Of a DNA stretch of 64,000 bases, positions 21,291 to 30,772 are shown piece after piece; positions within the stretch are counted from its first letter, which is position 1, and each line of letters opens with the position of its first letter. Where the stretch lies: the NCBI GenBank assembly GCA_036346355.1, contig CM070583.1, positions 1,674,001 to 1,738,000 on the forward strand, read 5' to 3'. The position numbers were made by a program, and so were the translations under genes. Source of the stretch: Rhipidocladum racemiflorum (lineage: Eukaryota > Streptophyta > Magnoliopsida > Poales > Poaceae). The notes under the pieces are model-generated. The model saw only the letters and a list, made by a program, of their open reading frames with translations. It had not been told where the DNA came from and did no database searches.

Positions 21291-21401
21291 AGTCACTACT
21301 ACAGAACAGTACATCGATGCCGGTTATGGGAGCTGGCAGTGATACTCAGGATTATCATTGCCATCTCAGGAACCGACAGTGATATAAATGTTTATATTTA
21401 A

Positions 21402-21524
21402 ACAACACGAAGATATTCAGGATCGGTCACCCATCCTAGTTAATATTAACACGAAGATATTCAGGAGGTCACCCATCCTAGTTAATATTACTCTTGCCCA
21501 AGCACGCTTAACTTATAAGTTCTA
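21402..21524 (-). repeat. 5S rRNA-derived partial segments (two, tandem) inside the CACTA element
   Basis: On the minus strand, 21440-21402 matches the 3' part of plant 5S rRNA (GGATGGGTGACC to the CGTGTTG-like end). 21524-21447 runs from AAGTTAAGCGTGCTTGGGC through GGATGGGTGACCTCCTG to the end. In these two segments the box A/IE/box C spacing is altered (AATATTAACTAGG replaces AGTACTAGG). Confidence 0.8.
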
Positions 21525-21539
21525 TCGTCGATTTTAACG

Positions 21540-21643
21540 CATTTCCCAGGAGGTCACCCATCCTAGTACTACTCTTGCCTGAGCACGCTTAACTTCAAAG
21601 TTCTTATATGATCTAGTACCGTAGTGTCGGTATGATAGCATTT
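21540..21643 (-). pseudogene. Near full-length 5S rRNA-like sequence inside the CACTA element
   Basis: The minus strand starts AATGCTATCATACCGACAC (compare 5S GATGCGATCATACCAGCAC). It continues through AAGAACTTTGAAGTTAAGCG and box A (AAGCGTGCTCAGGC), then GAGTAGTACTAGGATGGGTG and ACCTCCTGGGAA. It departs near the 3' end. About 104 bases are recognisable against about 119 for 5S rRNA. Box C is intact and box A has changes, so RNA polymerase III activity is uncertain. Confidence 0.8.
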
Positions 21644-22170
21644 GAAATATAACGCGTCTCACTCCCCTTAACCTCACAAAGCACCCGACTTGGATGTTTC
21701 AAATTTATACATTGCCATGACTTGGATGCTCCAAATTTTGACTAATTGTTCAATTTTACTATGACTTAGATGCTTCAAATTTGAAACACTTAGCAAAACT
21801 TTGAAGCGTCCAAGTCATGGCAATGACTAAATACCTTATCACTGCCGGCGCTGCGCAAAACCGGCAGTGATAAGGTCAAATTACGCTTAGATGCACGGGA
21901 AAATACATATCACTGCCGGTTAAAGAGTAAACTCGGCAGTAAAAGTTCCAATATTATTGCCGGTTCTAAGCAGTGATACGTCACTACCGGTTTTAGGTAT
22001 AAACCGGCAGTGATAGTGTGTTATCACTGTTGGTTGGTTATTCAAACCAGCAGTGATACGTTTCCTGCGCAGCGGATCTTACAAACCGGCAGTGATATTT
22101 TATCACTGACGGCTCTAGCCCAACCGGCAGTGATATGGCAGCGAGAATTGCCTGTTGTGTAGTAGTGAGT

Positions 22171-23153
22171 ATAAGCAGATTATTTATGTACAAGAGAGAA
22201 GAGATAGTTATTATACAACATCTAGAGACAACTTTTAGAGATAGTTATTGTATAAACTGTCTTTTAGCTTACTATTAGTCTGTAGAGGGTTTTGCTATTG
22301 TACTTGCTCTTAAAACGCTAGAGCTAGTTATCGCTGTCGAATTGATGGCTCAATTAGCGTATTCTTTCGCTGAACTTTATGGACAAAACTAATCTTTATC
22401 CAGCATCAATTCCTTCCCCAAAACCTTTGCCAATGTTTGGTTCCAAGCTTCTTTATAAGCGCTGGATCACCGCCCTACAGTATATGAACAAGGTGCCAAC
22501 ATTTACATGTATAGATATATTCGTTCGAAGAGCATTAGTCACTCACTGACAGCCTCACTGGAAATCAATCAAGACGAGAACGATACCGAAACCGCAATCA
22601 AAGCAAGGTATGATGAGCTCAGCTGCAGCTCATACCTGTTACAAAAAAGAGTACTAGTGGAGAAAGATGAGTGAGGGCTTACAATGAAGCGAGCTAGAAC
22701 CAAACATTTGGAATGACTCTGGGAAAGAAATGCTGGGTAAAGATCAGTATTGAGGATGAAGTTTAGGGAAAGAATTAATGCATGCATGTAAACTTCAAGC
22801 TAGAATATATATCTGAATGTCTACATTACGTCATTACATAGCTCTTCTTGTAAGCTTTGAGTGTGAAGTTTAGGAAAGATTGTAGTTTGTACGGCAGTCG
22901 AGTCCTATATATAGAGAGAGGAAGGATGGATCAATTTAATTAATTAGCTTAACCAGTATGGATGTATCGCCGGCTGCGAGCTGGAGAAGAAGCGGAGGGG
23001 GCGGATGTGGTAGGAGAAAGGGAGCTCAAGTGGAGAAAAGGAGGGCGGAGAACGACTAACGATTTTTATTTTGTTTAAACGGGACGGTCGACACGTGCAA
23101 TGGAAATGCATGTTTTATTCATAGGGTTAAGACATGATCTCATCGTGGAAAGG
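22171..23153. other. Intergenic spacer between the duplication units
   Basis: There is no convincing coding region. A stretch near 22655-22760 (GAACCAAACATTTGGAATGA and following) recurs in weaker form near 28390-28460, which suggests a dispersed repeat of unknown type. Confidence 0.4.
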
Positions 23154-23286
23154 ATAAACACTAGCTTCACACTGTACGACACCAGATCACAAGTACAAGC
23201 AGTGATCTTAGGAAAAACAGAAATTAATGGAACACAGAAACACACACAGATGCTTTATAGGGTACTGGGTGTCACAAACATGAGCT

Positions 23287-24717
23287 TTACGGCTGGTGCT
23301 GCTTGAGATCGAAGAGGGTTTTGAAGATGCCCACCAGCACGCCAACGATGGAAAGCACCGTGGCGATGATCTTGCGGTTCTTGTAGAGGAGCTTGTAGAT
23401 GGCGATGCACACCCTCCTGTTTAGCTTCTGCACCTCAAGGTCTTTCAAGATAACGAAATAAGAGTCGTCCATTACCAGGTGCTGAGCCAGGCCTTTGAAG
23501 AACTTGAGCGTCTGGTGGTAGCCGTAGGCGCTATGCAGAACGCCTGGCCTTGCCGTGTAGCTCGCGCACGTCATCGTCTCGGTTCATGAGCTGCGCCACG
23601 ACGGAGAGGTACGAGTTGACGGGGAAGTCGACTTCCCCTAGGGTCCGTGTGGACTGCTCGAATGCCGCCATGTTGACAAGCCGGCAAGCGGTGACCTCAG
23701 TCAGAAGCAATGGCGATAGGGATATAGCACGCGCGTGCCGAGCAGCGGGCCCCTCACGACTTTCATCTGGGAGAAGTGTGTGGTTCCGCCGGACCTGGAT
23801 GTCAGCTCGACGCCGATCTCCGCGAGTTCCGCTGCGCTAGTAGTTAACGTTAATTCACGCATTTCTGTGAGTTTCGCAGGAATTTCGGAGGAGCCAGCTG
23901 ATTCTTTCTCGGCAGTAACGCTCGAGCGTCGTACTAGATAGAAATGGATGAGGCCAAGGAGATGCGGATGCTTAATATTTTGGTCGATGCTGACAACAGG
24001 TGGTGGTTGTCCAGCGCGCAACCTGACACTGAAACTTGACATCAATTTACCAATAAAATGCCCCGTCGGCGCGTGCCCAAGGGCCGCGAGGAGCCGGAGC
24101 ACCGGCCAGGGGATCTGGTTCTCGAGCAGCAATATGTCCCTCAGGATGTTGTCGAGGCCTTTCGAGCGGACCACAGTCACACTTGTCAGAGGTGTCGACG
24201 ACGATCCTGCGCTGCAAACGGAAACCATAAACTGCACCAGAAAGCAACCATCGAAGAACATCATAGCCGCAAAGTCATCATCGGTGATACATTCCAGCTG
24301 CTTGCCAGCGTCGGCATACCAGCCGCGGACGGCGCCGGCGACGGGATGGATCTTCCTGTAGACTTCATGCGGCAAGTCGGGCAACCCCTCGCAGAAGTAG
24401 CAAGCAGCCATGCGCTTCACCTCCTCCATCGCTTGGAGCTCGGGTTCATCGTGGTAGTAAGGACCAATCGCCACGATCTTGGGGGCTATGTAACCCCTGC
24501 CACTACCGAAGCCTTGTAGGCTTGCAGGGAACCTATGGAGGGTCTTGGATCTAATATCCGAGACATGACACTCTGTTCTCTCCTTTACCGCGTTTAGTGC
24601 AACTTCGAATCGGTCGATACTACCGATACGTATTATTTCTTTAGCGTCGTCCACCTCTTGAGACAGTACTGGAACCTGGAACTGCCCGTGCCCTGGGCTA
24701 CAACCGAGATCTGCCAT
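23287..24717 (-). pseudogene. DUF247 (PF03140) protein gene, copy 2, two frameshifts
   Basis: The ATG at 24717 opens MADLGCSPGHGQFQ. Motifs YIAPKIVAIGPYYH, DDDFAAMMFFDGCFLVQF, RDILLLENQIPWPVLRLL and HPHLLGLIHFYLVRR match copy 1, as does the C-terminal helix IIATVLSIVGVLVGIF. Aligned with copy 1, the gene has a 2-nt insertion near 23722-23726 (GTGCTATATCC for GTGCTATCC, minus strand), which leads to a stop after YPYRHCF. It also has a 4-nt insertion (GCCA) near 23543-23547. Together they add six bases, so the C-terminal end returns to frame, but about 60 codons between them are misread. It is probably a pseudogene, unless these are assembly errors. Confidence 0.85.
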
Positions 24718-26391
24718 TCACAACTGTGGAGAGAAGGTGTGCTAGTTAGCAGGGCCGTGACCGAGAATTTGAATGCCCTGTGCAAAAATTAAAATTAGAC
24801 TCTAGCAATAGAGGGGTGGGGAAGTTCTCAGTAAGAATGGTAATAAAAAGTTTAATTAAACAAGATTATATACCGTTAGAGCAGTAATTTTCCTGAAGAT
24901 GTTAAACAAGCAGTAACTGAAGATTAAATGAAAATGAGGGCCCTAACTTTTGGAGGCTTTGTGCAGCTGAGGGACAGAGATTGAGTGCGGTGAGAACGGC
25001 AGTAGAGATCGAGGCGATAAATGATCTGAATCACTGAATCAGTTAAAAGTTTGATAAACATTGTTTGCTACAGTACCATAAGTAGTATTTGCAAGCAGTA
25101 AAAAACTGTGCAATGTTTTTTTATAGATCCAAACTGTTGATCGGATGGTTTTTGGGAACCGCTTACGCTACGGTCCCCAAAACAGTGCACCCAATCCTTG
25201 TCCGCAGTTCAGGCCTCCAGCTTGGATAGAGAGTACAGAGAAAGCAGCTGCGACGGGGGCCGGCCCAGCAACCCAGGAAAACCGAGGGCAAAGACGGCAA
25301 AAAAAAAAAAAAAAACACTTTGAAGAGGGAAAAGGTACCAGCTGGATCGTTTCTTGGGGCTCGTCAGCGAGGGCTCTCTGTTGGGGACGGCGCGGCGACT
25401 ACCTGCACTGCGACCTCCAATCCAATGCCTGGACGCCGGTGACCGGAAACGGCGGCGGTGAGAACGGCGCGGCTAGACGCCACCGCTGAGATAGCGCGGA
25501 TGGAAGACGGGATGCACGTCGTGCGGCAGCGGACGGCGCCGTAGGTAGGTTGAGGTGAGAGGTGAGTTCTGAACCTCTTCTACTTCAAATTTATAAGATA
25601 CGGCTAGTTAGACTTCTTAGACTTCAAATCTAAGCTAGGATACATTTCTGCCATGTTATGTATCATGTTCTCTATCTATCTTCACCTTTTATTTTCTTCT
25701 TCTCTACTCACTTTTCCTTAACTCCTTTCCTTTTTAATACAAAATTTAAAATTAAAAAATTTAACTTAAATTTTAAATAGAAAGTTTCAACTTGAAAAAA
25801 ATTCACCTCAAACTTTTCAGCGAAAAAAAATTCAATAAAAAATTTAAAATTAGAAAGTTTCAACTTGAAACAAATTTTAGATTAAAAACTTTGTACTACA
25901 AAAAATTAAATTGGAAATTCTCAAATTAGAAAGTTTCAAATTGGAAAAAAATTGAAATGAAAAGTTTCAACTCCGAAAACTTTCAAATAAAAAACTTTTG
26001 GTTAAAAAAAATTCTATTCAACAAACTTTCGGCTAAAAAAATATCGATAAAAAACTTTCAAAAATAGTTAAAAATACTTATTTTCAAACACTTAGGAAAA
26101 ATTTGAAATACGAAAACTATTTTGAGTTTGAGTAGAAGACAATAGAGGAGGAAAGGGGATGAAGGGGATGTTGTCAAGTATCACCAGGAGAGAGCCTTGG
26201 AGGTGAAGGGAAGTGAGGAATGGATGATGTGCCACCATTTGTCATAAGAAGAGGGTCTTTGACCACGAAGGAGAGTAAGGGAATAAATAAAGTACTACCA
26301 CTTATCACAAGAAGAGGGCCTTTGAAGAAAAAAGAAGTGGGGGAATGAAGGATGTGCTATCACTTGTCACAAGAAGATGGCCTTTAAGGGA
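24718..26391. other. Upstream region of DUF247 copy 2
   Basis: Homologous to 19128-20780: conserved proximal flank, the AT-rich AAGTTTCAACT-type block (about 25740-26090) and the start of the 65-bp repeat block. No gene is seen. Confidence 0.6.
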
Positions 26392-26718
26392 CACTAAAAT
26401 AGGAATGTACATTAGAATCGGTTCTTATTTGTCATCACAATCGGTTTTGGTGGCGATAGAAAATCCAACGACAGTAATGAGGAAGCGTTATTACAGTTGG
26501 TTTTCTCCCCTATTGTGATAAACAGGCATCACAAGCGAATCTAGCAAAGAACCGATTGTGATAAGCCCCTCATCATAATTGGTTCTATCTCAAAACTGAT
26601 TGTGATAACCCGTTGCCAAAATTAACAGATTACATACACGTATCACAATCGATTTTTTAGTCAAAAGTTTGGAACCAACACAGATGAAGCGATAATGATG
26701 TACCATTCTGTAGTAGTG
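26392..26718. mobile_element. CACTA-type MITE, 327 bp
   Basis: The left end is CACTAAAATAGGAATGTACA and the right end (reverse complement) is CACTACTACAGAATGGTACA. The 3-bp TSD GGA lies at 26389-26391 and 26719-26721. Subterminal repeats are of the type ATCACAATCGGTT. Unit 1 of the duplication has the uninterrupted sequence TTTGAGGGAGAAGAAAAG (about 20772-20789), an exact paralogous empty site. Confidence 0.92.
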
Positions 26719-27015
26719 GGAGAAGGAAAGTGGAGGAATGAAGGAGGTGCTGTTACGTATCACAAGGAAAATGCGTCATCAACAAAGATTTGGTGAGGGT
26801 ACCTTTAAATTAGCAATTCCTAAATTATAATATAAGAAAAAAGAAAATGACTGGAGAGGAGTTATGGATCAGACTGTGAATTTACTTAGTTATAGTCTCA
26901 TTTTGACTTTTGCCATGAAAAAAAATGGATCAATTAACATGGTTGGTACAAGCTAGCATTCAAGTATTTCTCCTATACATACCATTATATGATTTCAAGA
27001 TAATTATTTATCTTT

Positions 27016-27158
27016 TGGGCAATGCTTATATGCTTTTCCTCTCAATATAAGTCGTACAAATCTTGAAGCAAGCGAAGGGGTAAGTAATCCTCATCTATCT
27101 TTCATTAATGCTTTAGTATTTGTGCAACTTTAAAAAAGAAGAGCACAGAAGCACCTCT
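27016..27158. mobile_element. Mutator-type MITE, copy 1 (143 bp)
   Basis: It is flanked by a perfect 9-bp duplication TTTATCTTT (27007-27015 and 27159-27167). The terminal inverted repeat is of the type TGCTTCTGTGCTTTT (degenerate). The centre, GTACAAATCTTGAAGCAAGC plus GGTAAGTAATC, is shared with copies at 29640 and 38574. Confidence 0.8.
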
Positions 27159-27167
27159 TTTATCTTT

Positions 27168-27671
27168 ATTTCATTTGACACTCCTCTTTTTCTTTTTTTG
27201 ATAGGTCAGTGGTGGGCCAGGCCCACCTAAAAAAGTTTCTATTTCCAAGAGTGAAACTGACACCTCTCTCATTCATTAACCACGTTTGTGTTTTAAAGTT
27301 ATTTACTACTATGTCGTTATCGTCGTCGTCGTCATCATCATGGTACATAGACACTGCCCAGGATCAACGTCAAGCTTACAGGGTGCTTACTCAATATGTG
27401 TTTTGGCTTCAAAATTTTATTGATACTTCAAATGTTCAGTGTGAAAGAGGTGTGTTCCAAATCTATCTATCTATGGACGGATATCTAATATCTTTATATG
27501 TGTAGATCGTCCGATCAAGCGATCGAATGAATGTTTCAGATCTTCTAAATCCATATGCTACATCACATAATCACTACAGGTACTTTACTACATTACTCTA
27601 AATCATTCTAAATCGTCACTTTTCGATCAAACGGCTCGCACACGACTACTTATTTACTGTAATAAGAACCG
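27168..27671. other. Intergenic sequence, nothing recognised
   Basis: It contains a short run of TCG/TCA repeats near 27318-27340 but no supported gene. Confidence 0.4.
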
Positions 27672-27733
27672 GGACCATCCATCCATCCATCCATCCATCC
27701 ATACATCCATCTATCTATCTATCTATCTATTAT
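27672..27733. repeat. Tetranucleotide microsatellite (CCAT)n-(CTAT)n
   Basis: Consecutive CCAT repeats pass into CTAT repeats and run to the 5' end of the Helitron-like element. Confidence 0.9.
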
Positions 27734-28272
27734 ATTATTAAAGCAAAGTCAAAAGAACCATTCTTTTTGCTCACAAAGGCTAGAAAATACCACGTTAATA
27801 GGAGATAAAAGAGAGAAATTTACAATATCGATTTTGTTAGGTCTATATTATTATAGTGCAATTAAACAGGTATAACATATGAGAGGTGTTACAACTGTAT
27901 TTACATCATAAGCATTAGAATCGATGCTTGCAAAAAAAAAAAAAAGAATCGTATAACAAGTACAACTCTATATTATCTAAACATATGCATTATAGTAATT
28001 AGTCGTGCAATTACGTGGAAAATTCAAGAAACATACCTGAATCACGTATCGATATTTGAAGTCAAAGAAAGTGGATTTTTTTTTTAAAAAAAAAAACCAC
28101 CAAAAAAACCGAAATTATGTTTTTTATAAGAAAAACCTTGAACCAAATTTCACACAGCGCAGCATCGCATCACGTGTGATTCGATAGTATTATATAAAAG
28201 TTAGTTTAAACCATATAAGTTGTGCCCTTTGATGCTAAAGATTCGTAGCAAATCCAACCGCCACACTACTAG
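27726..28272 (+). mobile_element. Helitron-like element, about 547 bp
   Basis: The 5' end is TCTATTATATTATTAAAGC after an A. The 3' end ...TTCGTAGCAA...CACACTACTAG is followed by T, which matches the TC...CTAG structure and the A/T target. The 3' end resembles that of the Helitron at 42154-42389. The terminal hairpin is weak. No coding capacity. Confidence 0.5.
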
Positions 28273-28503
28273 TTTAAGAGATTTGTACTACAATAAACAA
28301 CTTCGTCGGTTGAGAAGAAAAATCGATGATTGCTGCATTCAGAGTACATATATTAGATGAAGAAGGCAAAAAAGATCGAGCAACTATCAAGCTAGGAACC
28401 AAACATTAGGAAATACTTTGGACAAAGAATGTTGCATAAAGCACATGTTTGATGATCGGTGTAGGGTAGCAAGCACATGTGTGCGGCTCGCACACTCTGG
28501 GAT

Positions 28504-28704
28504 CAGTGGCGGAACCAGAAAACTTGCAAGTCCCGGTCTAAACTTTTAAGCATATAACTAATAGCAATTTCTAAGCCAAAATATTATGGGCTAAAGATGA
28601 CTTTGATGACCCGGGCTAGACTAGATATACTTGGGCTATACACTATACTAATTTCTAAGCCCAGGGCTGAAGCCCGGCCTGCCATGGGCCTGTTTCCGCC
28701 ACTG
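28504..28704. mobile_element. hAT-type MITE, 201 bp
   Basis: Terminal inverted repeats are CAGTGGCGGAACCAG (left) and CAGTGGCGGAAACAG (right, reverse complement). A perfect 8-bp TSD, TCTGGGAT, lies at 28496-28503 and 28705-28712. Confidence 0.93.
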
Positions 28705-28712
28705 TCTGGGAT

Positions 28713-29639
28713 TGTAATGTAGACTGCGCGCACACGTTAGACCCTGCTTACGTTAGAACCGCTGATTGGCTGAGGTGAAACCGTGAAAGACAGACACCCT
28801 TCCTAAGAAGAAATGTTCGAGTAGGAGGTTTAAGGAAAGAATATGCGTGGCAACATTTCTACGACATTGAGATCATGTTTGTTTGGGCTTTTTACTAGTT
28901 TAAAAGTTAAAAAAAAGTCTCTATATAACTAAAAGTCAAAAGCCACCAAAAGTATTTTTTGGCTTATTGATGATTAATTTTAGATTAATGCTACTGAAGT
29001 TAGGGTAAAATTACCCATCTCTAACTTAAAAAAGCCGATTGTTTTTAAGCTATTTAAATTCAAAAACTAGCTTTATGCTATAAACCAAAAAAACATAAGC
29101 ATAAAGAAACAGTACATAGTACAGAAAACTAGCTTACATTTACAGTAGATTGGATGTGAGGATGTGCATCATGTCTAGGGTGGGCTGTGCTTCTTTTTCT
29201 TTTTCTTTTTCTTAAACATCTCATACATATACCACTCGCTACCAAGTAACCAACCACACACCTAATATTGGAACGTCGTAAGCCATTTGCCATATAAGCT
29301 CAAAACTGTTGTAGTGCACGCACAAACGAGCCGTGCTTGGGCCTTGTTCCCAAGGCTCACTAGGTAAGGGAGATGCTTGCAGTCTTCCCCTCAGAGGTGA
29401 GCAGCACCACCATGGCCATTGCGTCTGCCATATCTTTGCTCTGAACTTCTGACCCAGCTAGTGCCACTGTTGACTATTGCAACGTAGCACAGCCTAGAGG
29501 AAGTGAACCCAGCTTTGTTTGTTCTTGGGCTATGTGAACATGTGATGATGGGCCAAACCCAGCAACCCCCAGAGCTCTTACTGTTTGGCCGAGGAAGTGT
29601 TTGCTGGCCCGCGCAATAGGTTGCAATTATTTAATTATT
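28713..29639. other. Intergenic sequence
   Basis: Around 28870-29120 is an AT-rich stretch starting ATGTTTGTTTGGGCTTTTTA with internal inverted fragments, perhaps an old MITE with unclear ends. The rest shows no gene. Confidence 0.4.
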
Positions 29640-29790
29640 AAGCTGTGCTTCTGTGCTTTTTCTCTCTCGATACAGATTGTACAAATCTTAAAGCAAGCGA
29701 AACGGTAAGTAATCACCATCTAACCTTTATTCATGGTTTAATATTTGTGCAAAAATTTTTTTTAAAAAAAAATGCATAGAAGCACATCTC
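29640..29790. mobile_element. Mutator-type MITE, copy 2 (151 bp)
   Basis: A perfect 9-bp TSD, TTAATTATT, lies at 29631-29639 and 29791-29799. Terminal inverted repeats contain TGTGCTTCTGTGC (left) and TGTGCTTCTATGC (right, reverse complement). The centre, GTACAAATCTTAAAGCAAGC plus GGTAAGTAATCACCATCT, matches copies 1 and 3. Confidence 0.85.
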
Positions 29791-29799
29791 TTAATTATT

Positions 29800-30489
29800 T
29801 CTTTATTTTTTAGAGGGCAAGGTTGCAAATCGTGTTTTGGATAAGTAGTCGCTAAACATCTGGTAGTAGCGGCCAAGTGTACGGTTGTTCCGGCCAGAGC
29901 TGAGCAAAAAATGACACGAAGAAAACGATAAGCAGAAGAAAGGAGGAGTTCGAACAGGAAGACTCGTGGCCTCTTCCTATATGCATGTCCGTTTGCCCCG
30001 CAGATTTTGGTATCATTGGGCGTATGATTGGGACTTCGTTTCTTCTCTCCTTCTTGTTCTTCTTTTCGGTTGAGTTGGCAATTATGCGATTGGACACTGG
30101 TATACTTGCAGAAAGCTCGACTGCTCCAGCACAGCACAGAAACGAAAAGTGCAGATTGCTTCTGGAATTGGTATCAGGAATGCAGCATTCGACTGCCTAA
30201 CTTTGGACCGACCATTGAGCTAGTATTTCTTATCTTTCTACTGTGTGTAGTGTAATCTTCTTCTTCTTTTCTTAATTCAGTTTTCATAAGAACGAAAGGA
30301 TTTGCAGATATCAAACACTCTTATGTACATATCCAAGGGCACAGCTGTTAGCCTAGAAGACGAGTTGAATTAGTACCGGTATTAAGTTTGCACCACCGAG
30401 CTTAACAAGATGTTTCATCGCTAATATTACTGGTTATCAAACACGCCGGTGAAATTGGGTATTTCTTTTCCTCCAAAATTTACTGTGAG
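29800..30489. other. Intergenic sequence, nothing recognised
   Basis: Short overlapping open frames occur on both strands, but none shows a known domain or a codon pattern that favours one strand. Confidence 0.4.
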
Positions 30490-30501
30490 TCACTGCCATC
30501 C

Positions 30502-30760
30502 GAGGAGCCAGCCTTTGCTTGCTTGGCAAGCGTCGTTGGGTGCCACGCTGCCAGCGTTCCAACCTCGGTTCGGACGCTGGTGACTCATTTTTCGTCCAAG
30601 CTGATGATTTGAATGGAATTGTATATACATGTGGGTGCGTTCAGCGGTCAAAATGTGTGTCCGCACTCTGTGAGGCTCTAGCCTCGACTTTAGATTAGAC
30701 TTGTGCTAGGGACGTATCCACATGTGTATATGCGTGTCCTGTCATGTAATTAAAAAAAAA
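30502..30760 (+). mobile_element. SINE-like retroposon, 259 bp, with poly(A) tail
   Basis: A perfect 12-bp direct repeat, TCACTGCCATCC, flanks the segment (30490-30501 and 30761-30772), which ends in TAAAAAAAAA. Around 30571 CGGTTCGGACGC resembles the B box (GGTTCGANYCC) of tRNA-derived SINEs, about 70 bases from the start; an A box is not clear. A 3' fragment of a LINE is the alternative. Confidence 0.7.
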
Positions 30761-30772
30761 TCACTGCCATCC

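Larger units (their letters stand above)
21294..22167. mobile_element. Non-autonomous CACTA (CMC/EnSpm) transposon, 874 bp
   Basis: The ends are CACTACTACA... and ...TGTAGTAGTG, a perfect 10-bp inverted repeat beginning CACTA. A 3-bp TSD, AGT, lies at 21291-21293 and 22168-22170. Subterminal regions carry many copies of CCGGCAGTGATA and its complement (about 21320-21380 and 21850-22140), the usual arrangement of transposase-binding repeats. There is no coding capacity. The element contains 5S rRNA-derived segments. Confidence 0.9.
23154..26992. repeat. Tandem duplication unit 2 (DUF247 copy 2 plus flanks)
   Basis: It matches unit 1 (12973-21055 without the Copia) across the gene, its 5' flank, the AT-rich block and the 65-bp repeat block. 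It additionally contains the 327-bp CACTA element and about 50 extra bases just upstream of the gene. Confidence 0.85.

Noticed and set aside
21540..21643. Functional 5S rRNA gene
   Set aside because: It lies inside a transposon, its 3' end diverges from 5S, box A is altered and no typical terminator array is seen. It is recorded as 5S-derived.
12973..26992. Self-incompatibility (S or Z) locus, because two DUF247 genes are adjacent
   Set aside because: The grass S and Z loci combine DUF247 genes with a small secreted Cys-rich female determinant. I see none between or beside the copies, both copies are broken, and the family is large.
27672..27733. CRISPR-like or satellite array
   Set aside because: It is a simple tetranucleotide repeat without spacers, in a plant genome.
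29130..29230. Fourth copy of the Mutator-type MITE (CTGTGCTTCTTTTTC)
   Set aside because: Only a short T-rich match; the conserved centre and a TSD are missing.
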